This document shows positions 48,981 through 62,339 of a stretch of DNA of 64,000 bases, one piece after another; position 1 is the stretch's first letter; each line of letters starts with the position of its first letter. Below the pieces are notes generated by a model, which worked only from the letters and a program-made list of their open reading frames with translations, searched no databases and was not told the origin of the DNA. The position numbers and the translations under genes were made by a program. The DNA comes from Dromaius novaehollandiae (lineage: Eukaryota; Chordata; Aves; Casuariiformes; Dromaiidae): contig NC_088098.1 in NCBI RefSeq assembly GCF_036370855.1, positions 39,993,981 through 40,057,980 on the forward strand, written 5' to 3'.

Positions 48981-51900
48981 AGTCATGAGGTAACACAGGT
49001 CAATAATGGGAAGTATAACTACTGAATTATTTTTGATTGAAGATGCCTCATTACCATGCACTCCCATATCCTGGACTGTAAAATTCTGTTTATCCTTATA
49101 TTTTCAATAGTTACCCTTCGCTCTTATGCTGTAGATAAATAACTCAAACTTCATTGACCTAGAAAGTAGACCAGTCCTGAACCAATAGTTCAGAGAGAGG
49201 CCTAGGCCGATATATGCTTGGTATTTCAGGCTTGCCTTTAGGCCTTGCAAAGCTTTTGTGCTTTCAGCGTGAGACTGATGGTGACATGGGTGAGACTCAG
49301 TAGACAATGCAAGAGAGATTTCTCTACTGTCAGTTAAACACATGTCTGAGCTCACTCTGAAGAGAAGATATCTTTCTACCTACACTCATGGTCTTCTTGA
49401 GATGTCCTGTCCAGGCACAGGCTGGGCTCTGCTGTGCGCTGTGAGGTAAGGAGCCACATGAGCTGGGTGAACAGGACAGGACTGCTTTCTTCATAAAAAG
49501 AGCATCCCAGGGCATAACCGCTCGTTTCCGGTCTCTCTCTTTCACAAACATGCTATTCTGTTACTCCTTCTGTAGTTTAGCACTTGACGACACATGTAAT
49601 GAAAAGTCTTCAAAAGTGGACAAACAAACTTCCCGTTCTGCCACTTGGACTGTTATCACAGTACTTCTCCAACCATGGATTTTTATCGCTAACTTTATTC
49701 TGAAAGGCACTGTCTAGCTGAAGTTAACCAAGAAACTGCAAACACTAGGTTAACTGTATTGTCCTAAACAAGCAAAACACAACAGAAGTAACCTTTTCCT
49801 TATTATTACTTTCACTTTGGTGCAGTAAAAAACAGTGTGTTTGGGGGTTTTGTTTTGTTTTTAAATCTACAACACAAAAGTGAAGGGTAATACTTACAGA
49901 GAAGACGGGGCACATAGAATAACCTAAGGTTTTATTTCTAAGCTCTTGGCAGATCCTGCCCATTTGGACAGGGCAGGGTCTGCCTTATAGCCCAGCCCAA
50001 CAGAAGATGGCATCTTATTAGACACCGACTTATAACCAGACTATCTCTGGCTTCCTGAGCCTCAACCTAGAAACAGAAGGTGAGGTCTTTCCAAAAGGCA
50101 ACTGGGCTCTTAGATCCCCAGACATTAAAGGCCAAGTAGATTAAACCAAGGCCTTTGAGCTTCGGTTGATTACAGAAAATGAACAAGTCCCTAATTTGCC
50201 ACAGGAACTCTCCCTTCTCCTCAATAGAGAGAGTATGTCCTTCCCAGCATGGACCCGTAAATTTGTCTCATTCCATTCTTTGAGGGATTTCTGCTTCTAA
50301 TATTTTCATCAAGATGGGAAGGATGGAATGACCAGCAGAGGTGCTCGCCAGATGGCACAGACAGACTGGAATTGGCAGTTCCTACAGGCCCACAAGGGGC
50401 TCTCATGGTATCCAAGATCCCCTCTGATCTGTGAGCTGATCCCTGAGTGTATTTCCAGTCGCCTGAACCATTGCTCTCCCCCATCTTTCAGAACTGTTTG
50501 GTGATTTTTAAAATCATCGAAACTATCAAACTTCTGTTATCAAAATTTATATTTTGTCCCTTGTGAAGACAAGTTGCTGGAGAAGCAAACCCAGAACAGC
50601 AGTGCTCTTCTTCCCTTCCTGTATCTTTCCTCTAAATCCCTATTTTTCATCCATTGAGATGTGGCCAATTGTCTAACTAAAACTAAGGGAGCTCCAGAGA
50701 ATGTACTCCTATATTTTGCTAGGCTGTTTCATGTTTCTCTGCTTCAAACCCAAAGGACTGTTCTTGGTTTTTTTGTCTCACTGGCTGTCCACTGCCACTA
50801 AAATACAAAGTGATTAAATTTCAAGGGCCCTGATGCTTGCAGGGGAAGAAATTGTAGTGTCTAGGCAGCTGTTTTTTCTGCCTCTACAGCATCTGTCCTC
50901 TGCCTCTGAGGTTATTGGTACTGTGGTTATCAGGCTCTGACATATCAGCATCCGTAGCTCCTTTCTCTCTTTTTCTGTTAGTTCTCTGTTGAAGAAAACA
51001 TGAAAATTTATTTATGCTGGCTTAGCAAGAATATCCTTTCAAATTGAAAAGAAAGAAATCCAAGTTTTCCTTTGAAGTAAACACAAGTATTTTCAAATAA
51101 AAGAAAAAAGCCAGTAATTCTGACTCATCTTGTTTCTTAAACTTATGTCATTTCAGTTTTACATATGGAGGCAAAGAAAGAGAGGAAATTCATTCCCTGT
51201 GAGCAAAGGAAAACAAGTAGGATAAACATAGCTACAGCAAAAGAAATAACTTCATTTACTTTAAATATTCTTTATCAAGTTTTTCTTGTTGTTTTTTGGG
51301 GGGGTTATGTGGGTGTATTTCATATTTCACACCCTTCCTTTCAAAGATTTTGGAATCTTTGTTTTTCCTAAGAGATGCTATCACTGTTCTATATGGTATT
51401 AAAGATACATTGTTTAATACTCACTAGAATATTTTTGGATCAGCTAAGTATCAGTCAAATCCTTTTATTGTAAAAGACTATTCTGGAAAGTTCACCTTAT
51501 TCTAAGGTTACTAAAATAAAAGTAAGAGCCCTGCACATTACATTTCTTTCTCCAAAAGATTTCCATTTTCTTCTCCAGACCTGCCACTTTACTTGCTAGT
51601 TGTATTATGAAAAGCTGTGCTTATAGCAGATCTATTGTAGAGTGAAAAGGGAAAATGCTTTGCTACAAGGCAGTAGCTAATTCACTATTCTTCAGGAACT
51701 GATATTCATCTATCCTTCAATAAAAGTTAATGGTTAAATAGACCCAATGCACTCAGCTAATCTAGGAAGAAGCTGATGGCTGGGGGTTGGAATTCAAAGT
51801 TCATGCAGAAGTGCTGTTCCTGAAGACAAAGATATTCTTACATTTGCCTTAGAAAAAGATGACAATGCTTCAAAAAATAGCAGATGGTTTTCATTCTCAA

Positions 51901-52889
51901 ATACATGGCTTTATGAAAAAGCACCCACTGAATACATCTGAAAAAGTAATATTTTATTAATTTTTAAACATGTATTACTTCAATAATTTTTCCTTTTTAA
52001 GTGGTGTGAATACATAAACAAAGGGATTATGTTTTAAATAACCTTCTGACTAGGCTTCTGCTACTGGAATTTCATCACCCTTAAGAAGATACAATAAATT
52101 TTTTCATGAAAAGTAATTTCTGCAAAGCACTCCCAAGAAGGAGGGGAAATGACAAGAACATGTTTCCCTCTGCATAAGTACCATTCCAGTTAAAGGTACG
52201 GCTGTGCTGTGCATATCAAACAGTCCAGTGCAAGGAGGAAAGCTCTCTTGAGAAATCAACAACAAAAAAAAAAAGCACACTAACACAGCAGACTACGCAA
52301 GGGCAGATCAGATTTTTATACGCAAGGTTATGACTTCAAATACAACATAGAGCAGATCACGTGGCTTCTGGACAGTTGCTGCAGCTGCATGTGAGTGCAT
52401 GTGTGTAACTGATTCTTTTAATAGATAACCGAAACATATCTCATCTGTGCATGTAATGTAGCCATACTGTGCATGAGCCTGAGAACAATGACCTGAATAC
52501 GCAAATGTGTTACTTAACCGCAGGGCAGAGGCTCTTGGCTTCAAAGGGTCTAATTTTGGTCACCCTAAAAACAGTGGCAAAGCTCACACTGACTTCACTA
52601 GGATCAGGATGAAACAGTAATTCAGGCTGGTACTGAAACTGGCGGCTTGCGTCCTTATTTTGGGACCTTCTCATAGTGAAGGAGATGAAATGGCACATAC
52701 TGTAACAAAATGTCACATTTCTGTACGCCAGCCGATCATTGGCAGAACAGCTATGTTTTCTCAGAAATGGAGTGACAAGATTGGATAAATGCCTTGTGAG
52801 AGGGCTAGAAGATTTGTGTCTCTCTGCAAAACCAATACTACAAATATTTCTTCTCTTCCTGCATCTTCTCTTTCATTTATAATTTAAAG
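48981..52889. other. Non-coding DNA, no gene seen
   Basis: No supported gene. It contains G-run and T-run low complexity near 51285-51310 and an A12 run near 52263-52274. Confidence 0.65.
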
Positions 52890-52904
52890 AAATATAAATA
52901 TATG

Positions 52905-52935
<31 letters not shown>

Positions 52936-52949
52936 GTATATATATATAC
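52890..52949. repeat. Interrupted (TA)n microsatellite, about 60 bp
   Basis: TA units are interrupted by ATGTATA and ATACATA words, giving a tract that is close to self-complementary over its length. Long TA repeats can extrude cruciforms and are often length-variable. The Tyr-Ile repeats translated across it are artefacts. Confidence 0.93.
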
Positions 52950-55900
52950 CCCTCACTTTCCCCAGAGCAGTACTATTGTGCCATGACAGCAGCACTTCTT
53001 TCCCTTTGGCACACATAAATGCAGAAGTCTGGGGACCAATCCAGTCTTGCAATAATCCAAAAACCATCTGTTTGCCTCAAAAAGCTCAGGAAAGGGGAAT
53101 CCCTGTAAACTGCACATTGGTGGATTGAGCTTAAGGGATTGCTTTAGGGATGGGACACATGAGTTCACTTAACAGATCTCCCACGTAGTTTTTGTGCAAT
53201 GATTCGCAGGTCACTGCAAATACAGATTATCATCTGTAGAGTTGATACCATAATACTTCACCAGTGCAAGGAAGTAATGTGGAGCCCAGTTAATCAGTGT
53301 TGGAGACATACTTGAGTTAATGCATCAAGTTGATGGCATCCATATAGGTGGTTAAAGGGCAGCATTTTTCATGAGCTGTCCAACAGCTTTCATGTTATTA
53401 GGGAAACTTCTGGTAGAGGCATCATGTATGAAAAGAGAAGTGTGTTTTCATATCTGAGATACATTTGCTGTATGTTACTGCTTTCACATGAAAGCTATCT
53501 CAATAGCCCTTTATAATAAGGGTCAAGATCTGTTAACAAAGTAATTAGAGAGGTATTTATCTTACATTCTTCTATATTTAAATTAAATATAAGAGGCATC
53601 TATTTTACACTTTTAAATAGGTGGGGCATAGTTTTGGACCTTACAAAATTTGTTCAGGAAGAAATTTTCCCTTGATATTTTTGTTACATGTAAGGCTACT
53701 TTTTGTTCATAGCTACTAAAGTTTGACAAAAGTAGCCTTGGTTTAGCAGCTTGCAAATGGCAGGGTACCTTAGTGAGTAACTACTATAACCACAAGCACT
53801 AACAACACAATAGAGTGTAGACCAGTTATATTACTGTTAAGTTAACAATATGGACTGAATCTGGCTGGTTTTGCTGCTGTGTCTTGAAAAGTAAATCTGA
53901 GCAGATAAAGTTAGCAGGGTTGTGGTGGTACCTAGGACCTGTCAATGCTGGTAGTGTAAGATGGTTACTTACTGTTCAACCACATTTACATTCTCAGCCC
54001 TTAGCTATGGCAGGACAATAAATCTCCTGGAGGTGGAGACAGTGAATTCATGACATCCTATCTCATGTATTATCATTGTAGTCACACTGACACACGTTTC
54101 TAATCCTATCATTGAAAAGCCCATTCACTTCTTTTTAATTGCACATTGCTTTTCAATTAGCTGTTTATTAAATGATAATATTTCATTCTGCTATGGCATT
54201 CTTAAAGACTTGTTCTGACAAAGACTTGCAGTAGAAGGTACTGGCAGACTCAGTATGGGCGATATGGAGAACCTGGATTTCTGCTTCAACCTGCTGACAA
54301 AGACTCATCTTTCAATTTTTCTGGAAAGAGAGTTTTTGAAGTTGTTAGAAGGGAGCGATCTTCCCTTTCTGTTTGTTAACATTCAGAAAGTCAATTCCAT
54401 TGAATCTGTTTGTGACACAGACTTGTTTAAAGACTAATCACTGAAGGCTGTGATTGATCTATATCACACAGTTAGCAATTTATGAGTATGTGTCATTTCA
54501 TTTTCCCAGTGTGTCATTTTTTGCTAAATTTAAACAATTCTGATGAATTAAAATATTTGGGGGGGTTCCCTGACTCTGTCTTCTCAATCAATTATACTGA
54601 AAGATTACAAGTGGAAAGGCCTGGGCCATTCAAATGTGCTGTTTTCCACTGAAGAAACACTACAACATGCAGATGAGGCATTTGACATGAGACAAAGGGG
54701 TCACAGTCATCCTGAAAAACAGAACCAGGAGTACAAAACAGTCAGTATATGAGCAGAATACATGGTGCAAAACTATTTCTTTCTGTAAATTCATATTACA
54801 TTTCTTTTTGCCTCTTCTGCTTTTGTAGAAGCTACCTCCTCTGCTTTTTAAATGTCATCCATATTTATCAGACTGCATGGTTCTTGACATTTAGGAATAT
54901 TTTTTTATCAAACGGTAACTGAAGCTTTGACAAAGGAAGCTAATTATCAAGGGACCAAATTTTTTTTCTTTTTTCTTTTTTTAAGGAGCAGCAGGCTATA
55001 GAGAAAGTGTGAATTATCGGCCACTTCTAAAGCTCTTATAGCAGAGTTTCTCTTTCCTTACTGTTGCAACATAGTTAGAAATCTGAATTTAAATGTTTGC
55101 TGAAGCATGCACGAAATGCAGTGGGAGTTGAATAACAGTGGATTCTACATGACAGAGAAGTCACTAGGTTACTTGCTCAAGTAAAAAGTTAGCACCTGTT
55201 ATAAGCTACATACAGTCTCTACTGCAGTAAATTTTAGGTGTTTTTTTTTTAATGTAAGTGCTGACTGAAAATCCTGATTACCTGCCAGTGATGATGTCAT
55301 TGCTTATGTGGTTCTCAGCTTGTACAATGTCAGGATATGGCAAATAAAGAAATTAGAGTATGAAAATTTGTTTGAGAAAGTGCTCTGTTACTAAATAGAA
55401 GGCTGCATTTTTTAAAACGTCCATGTACACTGTGATGCCTACCAACAAAACTTGTTCATGTTAGAAATAATCTGTTTGTCTTTATTGGTAGCAAAGTCGT
55501 ATAGGACTCTGATCAGAAACATAAAGACTGTTTTTTACAAATCCATTTCATGATCCTCCAAATGAAGGCTAATTTAGGAGTAAAGATATATATCTGAAAT
55601 CTATTATTCATTCATTTGCAGTTGCCTAGCAATGGCACAACTGCAAAAGAAGGAACAGTATGTGATGTGTAATACGTTTTTTTATTGTCATGGATAATCT
55701 TGAGTCCATATAGTTCTCCTTCATGATGATCTTGTCTGCTATCATATATGAATGGTTTGATTTCCTTGGCTTGTCACATCCAGGCCACTTAGCTTGAAGG
55801 GAGATCTTTAACTAAGGAAGGAATGCAAGATCATTCCCATTACAAAATCAATTTTAATTTAGTTACTATATCAAAGCCTGCTTTGATTGTGTGCTGCATG

Positions 55901-58900
55901 AATTCAGCTGTGCTAATAGCAATGCATAGGTCAGACTATCTGAATCAATTTGATAAAAATTCAAGGCTAAAAACAACTTTTATATCTGGAGCAGCCTTGT
56001 TTTAATTTCATTAATTGTAAATTGACACTCTTTCTTCACCAGCTGTTTGACCATATTTTCTAAGTAAAGAATAAGGCCAGTCTTACTGAACATGCACCCT
56101 CAGGGGAGACCCGTTTCAAGTAGTTACCTGTGACAGCAGAAAAGAAATATAGACCTAAGTATTCCTAAGACTCGGCACTTTCTACACACAAGAGCTTCAC
56201 TTCTTGTCATTCCTTTCTGTCCTAGGCATAATCCTTATTAATATTTTCATGTTACAACTTTATTAAATCATCATATATTTATGAAGAGAAAGGGAAGAAA
56301 ATAAGTATAGAACTATCCCTGAAAAGAATGCACACCAGACCACCCCAGCACGGCCCTTCTTATGATTTTACACCTTATTTTTTCTCTCTGAGAAATAATT
56401 TCTTGTACTGACCTAAAGCAATCAAAAAGCCTAAACCAAAACGCAATTCCACCTTTTCTTTTTTTTTCAGGCTACTGAAAACTAAAGCACTCTTGGCTGT
56501 AGCATCCCTTCTATAGATTAGTGTCTCTGAAAAGCATCAGCATAGTTTGGGTTTATGTCTTTTAGCTCCATGTAAGTTTGATGCTCTTCACCTCTCCTTG
56601 GTTCACCCACCTCAGCACTGAATCACAAAAACTTTGTGGGCACCAGTTGATCAAGGTGAAAGTTCTGTGCAGCCTCCTGACATCAAGATTTCTAATTCAA
56701 AGCTTATTGCATTTGTTTCCCTTGGAACTTCCCTGCTTAAAAATGTACTGACTGAGAACAACACCTCCATATTACATTTAGCAGAAAATCCTTAAAGGGC
56801 GAAGTGGAAAGCAATATTATGAAGGGCATACATATGTTGGGCTCCACTCTTTCCAGCTCATGGGTTTCAAGTTTTGCAGAATATTTGGAAAAATAAATTG
56901 TGGTTCAATACAGAATGAATGGTTTGCTGAGGTGGTGTTTTCCCCTTTCCCCTGTGGAGCGGTAGAAAGGATGATTTGATCCTTCTTCCCTCATGGAAAA
57001 TGGCATCATGCCTCTTGAAGTTTTCTAGTAGTTAGAAAACTGAGAAATTGACCTTTCTCTTCTCAAGGATTCTAGCATTCTGGTATATAACTGTTAGAGA
57101 AATTTTCCTGTCAGTCATGAGAAAGGTTTAAGGAACTAGTAACATTTTGCACTGTCATACTAAGTGCTGAAGACATACAGCAAATTTCAGTAGGGTTTGG
57201 CTCATTTGTGTGGTGCATGTATGTATATAGACGATTGGGTTTGCTCGCTTTCCTGTACAGTGCACTGTTCTCCAGGGTTTCCAGGAAAGTTCTCAACTGC
57301 CATTTGGGAGAACTTCCCGTTCCACAAGATCTCACCACCTGCGTTTCAGTCTCCAACCCGTGTCAATACTGGACAGCCAGGCTTTTTTCTCCATGTGTTA
57401 AGTGGTTGTTAGAAGTTCACTACTTCAATAAGATCCTATTTCATTCAGAACGGGCTAAAACACTGCCTGTGAGCTGAGGAATAATCAGCTATATCAATAA
57501 CCAACATTTCTCATGATTACAAAAAATCTACATTGTATTTATTCTGTGGTAGGAGTTCTGAGTAAAGTTGATGTACCTGAACTGGTATCATCTCTGTAGC
57601 CACCAGGTGTGTCAGATAAAATATGCATCCCTTTTAATTTCCCCATTCTACTTTTGAATATTTTTTTGTCTGGCAGGTAGACCACAGAAACTTCATTATG
57701 GAGGACAAATAGCCTTCAGCAAACACAACGTCTAAAAGTCACTGAAGGACTGTATAAATAGGAGAAAGGAGAGAAGTAAGTAGGGGCAAAAGGTTGCAAA
57801 CTTCATGAGGGAAACTATTGCCTGGTAATTTAGAGTCATTCCCATTTTTAAGTAGTCATTGTGAGGACGAGCAAGAATCATTTTCAGTCTAGCACTTGAA
57901 TATTAAACTAATAGAGAGATGGAAAACTTTGCAGTGGCTTTGGCAAAGATGCAAGTTTGGGGGGTTTTTTTAGAGAGACCTCTTTATGCTCTGTATTTAC
58001 ACTACATTTGTATTAGAACTGCTTGAGTCTTGTTTTAGGTAAACTAAGATCTCATTTAGCCTTGTGATATTTTCAAGCTTCACCAAGAAGCAGTGACAGT
58101 ATGAAGAGATCAAAATTATAACGCTCTAGTGAATAGCAGCTATTGGGAAGAGGAATTGGGTAAATACAGGCATGATTTAAAAGCTTGTGCCTCAACAAAA
58201 GATAGACCACTGGCAAATTGGCCTACCTACCTCTTACAGTGGTCCTAAATCTCCCATAGAAAGTACTTGAGTATGCCAAGGGAGGGTATGGAAGTACTGA
58301 GGGAATCATCTGCCTTCAATTGAGTGTCTGGAAATGGTAAGAGTGATTTGTGTTCCTCTGTCTCTGAGCAACCTCCTTTAGAGCAGACTTGTTGGTCCCA
58401 CGCCTCAGAAAACTTGGTCCAGGTCTCTTCTGGTAACCTGACTGCAACGCCAAGGCATACATATCTATAACTATGTATTTTTGTGGCTTTCACTTTGAAG
58501 TGTCTGCAGTGAAGTGGCCCACTAGAGCAATGTATTTATATACTGATGATGGGAGTATATGTTATATGCTCTGAGGCCTGCCATGATGTTATGGGAAGGA
58601 CAGTACTTGACAGGGCAAGACTTGTGTGATTTTCAGATTTCTGGAGAGTGAAGAAGCCACGTCTGGCAGGATGTCATCCCCATTGCCTTTTCGGAGTAAG
58701 GCTGGTAAGGAGCTATCAGAGCCACACTCAGGTTTTGTCTCTTGGGGTCTCCTAGAAACTTACTCCAAGGAGAACATGAGAGTTCAGAGGACCCCTGCAC
58801 TAGCCATGTGGATGAGCAGAGCCCATGGACAAACTAGGAACCTCTGTTATGTGCAAGCGTAAATATATTCCAAAATAAGTCAGACATCTTACTTGCTGGT

Positions 58901-59013
58901 GCCTTACTCTTTTGATTGAAAAGTGTTTGGATCTCTTAGAAGTCTAAATTTTTGACCTCCGAAATGCAGCAAAGTGAAGCCACCCTAGGTCTTCTAGTAA
59001 TTTTATAGTAGTA
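52950..59013. other. Non-coding DNA, no gene seen
   Basis: Six kilobases of AT-rich sequence with no supported gene and no recognised CR1. A pyrimidine run lies near 54960-54982. Overlapping frames near 57111-57477 lack motifs. Confidence 0.65.
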
Positions 59014-59053
59014 ATATTATGCGCCCAATAGCAATATTATGCTCCCAATATAG
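59014..59053. repeat. Two-copy tandem duplication, 20-bp unit
   Basis: AATATTATGCGCCCAATAGC (59014-59033) is followed immediately by a near-identical copy (59034-59053) that differs by GCGC to GCTC and in its last two bases. It is a small, partly diverged duplication with no assigned role. Confidence 0.9.
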
Positions 59054-59656
59054 GAAGAAATTGTAGACTCAGGGAAAAGAAAGTTTTCAGAAGGTATTTA
59101 AGGTATTACTCCTATGGAATTTTACTAGAAAAATCTATGACCTGGGTAGCACGCTCATAGTCACACAGAGTCTGTGGCTGACTAGGGAAAGAAAATTCGT
59201 GACTTTTGAATTCCAAGATAATATTGCACTGCTTGGCTAACTACAAAATCTGTAACAGAACCAGGTCACTAATTCAGTTGCCCCAGAGGTGGGATTGCGC
59301 CACCTATTTAGAGCAAACAGCTCACTTTTTTCCTTCTTCTGAACCCTTTATAATTTTGTCTAATAAAACTGCTATGTCTCTTCTTACTTGTAATATATGG
59401 GAATTGCTTATATTTGTTTCTTATGTTCTTTACTGGTAGATATATATGCTCTGGTCGGTATTAGCTGAGGTGTACCTGCACAGTGCTCTGCTGCGTAGTA
59501 CAGACATACAGGTTTTCTCTAGCAACAGAAAATACAACAGTTATCTAGATATAAAAGGTGCTTGTAAGGGAGGTCTGTGTGTTAGTTAAAGAGCAGAACT
59601 AAAGCACCGTTTCACAAACAGCAAGCCGAAATACGGCTTGGCAGATTTACCCCCGA

Positions 59657-59695
59657 TTAGTCTCAGCTGGGTAGTCTAGGTTAGTCTCAACTGGG
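59657..59695. repeat. 15-bp imperfect direct repeat, 24-bp period
   Basis: TTAGTCTCAGCTGGG (59657-59671) recurs as TTAGTCTCAACTGGG (59681-59695) with one G to A change. It is probably a decayed short tandem duplication. Confidence 0.85.
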
Positions 59696-61040
59696 CTGGC
59701 TTCAAAGGGGCTGACCATTCAGAATACGCCAGGGTAAGCTTGATTTTTGCCCTGAACAAACTAAACCGAAACTGTAAATCAATCGTGTACGTATATACAC
59801 AGAGGGCGCATTACCTAATATGTTGGTTGGTATCTGCTGAGTCATCACTATGTGTAAACCTCAAGCCAAAAATTCAAACAGAGTTTTCCAGTGCCACTTC
59901 TGCCTATGTGTGGCTATGAACAAGACCGTTAATTTTCAGGTGTGCATCTTCAGGGACTGTGGGTCTGGCTCCATTAGAATGGGTTATTCTGTTAAATATA
60001 TTGAGACTTTAGGGTATTCTGTAATACCATAAATTAAGCAAAAGCTCTCTTCAGCTAAGTGGCACTTCTGAGAGTTTAGACCAACCATAACTTTTCCTAT
60101 TCTTCACTTTCTCTGATCTATAAAATGGAGACTATAAGACTTGCAGAAGTTATAAAGTGTTATTAATGTTTGTATAGTGTTCAGACAGTAGCCAGCATAC
60201 AAAGGCAAGATCTTATTGCTTTAATAAAAGTTCATGGCCTTGTCTTATCTTATTTATTCTTGTTTGACCTTTGAAATGGGTGAATCGTGCACTTTTTACT
60301 GTTCCTAAATATCATTTCAGGCTTTATGATTTAGAATCTTTTTCTCTTTGCTTTAGCTTTAGTCGTCATTAATGGCCAAAGCAAATGCATCCCATCTGAT
60401 GCTTTGAAATTGAGAATTAGATATTGTAAAAATAATAATGGCTAGGAAATAGCCATACTTTAGCATTAACGCTATTGGACCACAGAGCTTAGGATAACTG
60501 GGTTTTGAAGCAGTAATTTTAGCAAATTCCTATGGTATTTAGTAATTCAAGAGCAACACTTTCCAAGCTTGGCGTCTCCCCTGTCTTTTCTTGAATAACC
60601 AGGAGAATTGCGCTACAGAAGCAATGGAGTTAGGTAGGAGGTCTTGGATATGGTTATGCATGTATATAGTATCTGCATGTTCCCATAGCTGAATAATGAC
60701 ACAGCAGTTCCCAAACTAGAGAAAGTCTTTCTGGAAGACATAGCCTTCTAATAAAATACAGTACATTCTGTGGGCTGGGACTTCAGAAGATACAATCATT
60801 AATAACTGCAACCTATTAAATTTCTAGAATACCAGGTTGCTTGAAGATAAGTGGTTATCTGGCAGTGCAGAAGTTTGGTTCTCAATCAGAAGTTAGGTAA
60901 GCAGAATGTTTAAACCTGTGTGATTTCTTTTAAAAAGCAATGGGATGATGATAGATGGAAGTTTTCTTTTGGCTTGCAGAGAAACTAGCATAAACAGTTC
61001 TGACATCACGAGACAACTTCAGTAACTTTAGATACATCAG
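59696..61040. other. Non-coding DNA, no gene seen
   Basis: No supported gene or named repeat. CAGCAGTTCCCAAACT near 60703-60718 resembles a hAT-type terminus, but no matching inverted end or 8-bp duplication was found. Confidence 0.6.
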
Positions 61041-61078
61041 CATGACCATTTTTAACAGACTAACATGACCATTTTTAA
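61041..61078. repeat. 15-bp exact direct repeat, 23-bp period
   Basis: CATGACCATTTTTAA is present at 61041-61055 and 61064-61078. It looks like a short tandem duplication whose linker has diverged. Confidence 0.9.
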
Positions 61079-61157
61079 TATGAGTAGAATGTGGATTTGA
61101 AGAGTGCATGATGGCTGTGTAAATCTTTAATGGTTTGTAAAATTCTATTCAGATACA

Positions 61158-61189
61158 TTATATATATATATATATATAGATATATATTA
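61158..61189. repeat. (TA)n microsatellite with one GA interruption
   Basis: About ten uninterrupted TA units, then AGA, then a few more TA units. It is probably length-variable. Confidence 0.93.
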
Positions 61190-62339
61190 CACATACAAAG
61201 CACTTAAGGGTGGAAACAGTTTATATAAAATGTTTAAAGAACCACTTTGCTGATAGCATTTTTGGCTGCTAAACATGAATGTTATTTTTAGAAGAACTGA
61301 TGGGTGTCATTATTATGTTGCCCATTTCAGGAAAAATGCAAGGTGACATTGCTTTTTGAGAGAATCCTTAGCATAAATATTATTCAAAGATCTTGTCAAT
61401 ATATGAGAGAAGTTTCTTCTTCTGGAGACTTCACCTGCATAAAAGTCACTGTATCTTGCCATTAGAACTCACTGACAAATGTGTTTAATTTATGCTTCAG
61501 TATAATTGAAGTACTCTATCATTCCTTCCTGTTTGGACAGTTACGGCCACTTAGGAATTTTACATTACTTTTAACCTTGGATGATACTGATTTTTCCTTT
61601 TCATGGTCCCTGGACCAAGAAACTATTACTTGGGCCTCCTCTTAGAGCATTTTTCTCTTCAATGTCTGTCTTTTACTTGGTTTATTTGTATATTTCTCCA
61701 TGTTTTTTCAATATAAACTCATTTAATAACGATAATGTAAAATCTTCATCCTCTTAATTACTGTTCTCTTTCCTTATTTAAATATTTTTAATTACCCCAT
61801 CATTTTTTTCCATGCTGACACCTTCATTTGTCAGTGATAACTAGCACATTATCTCTTTATAGTCTCAGATTTGGCCCCTATCTTTTCATGTCTGTTGAGA
61901 ATATAAATGCATCATAAAGTTTCTATCTGCTGCAGTATATCAACCCATTTATGTGCTACAGTATATCTTTTAGGCTTTTCCAGTTGTTGGCATCTTAGGG
62001 TGTTCTTCATACTGTAGATTGGTAAGACCATTTTGAGGAAGGCATAGTTAAATGAGGCCAGGCCTCATTTTAAATCCACCAGGCCTAGAAGGACAACCTC
62101 AGCTATCACCCCGGTAGAGCTTAGGGAGTTACTAACATGCTGAGCTCTCTTCATATCTTCCAGATGCTGATACATAAATAGTAATAAAACAGGCTGAACC
62201 TTACAGAAGGGAAGAAATGTCAGCAGTTTCATAAATATGTATAGGAAGTGTGTAAATATTCAGGTTATTATGTGTTCTTCCAGCTTCAGCTATTGAAATT
62301 TTGAGAATTATCTGTAAGTAATCTTGACTGATCGACTTG
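61190..62339. other. Non-coding DNA, no gene seen
   Basis: AT-rich sequence leading up to the CR1 copy. No gene or recognisable repeat. An older CR1 5' part could extend slightly upstream of 62340 but is not recognisable. Confidence 0.6.

Noticed and set aside
60703..60718. hAT transposon terminus-like CAGCAGTTCCCAAACT
   Set aside because: No matching inverted terminus and no 8-bp target-site duplication nearby.
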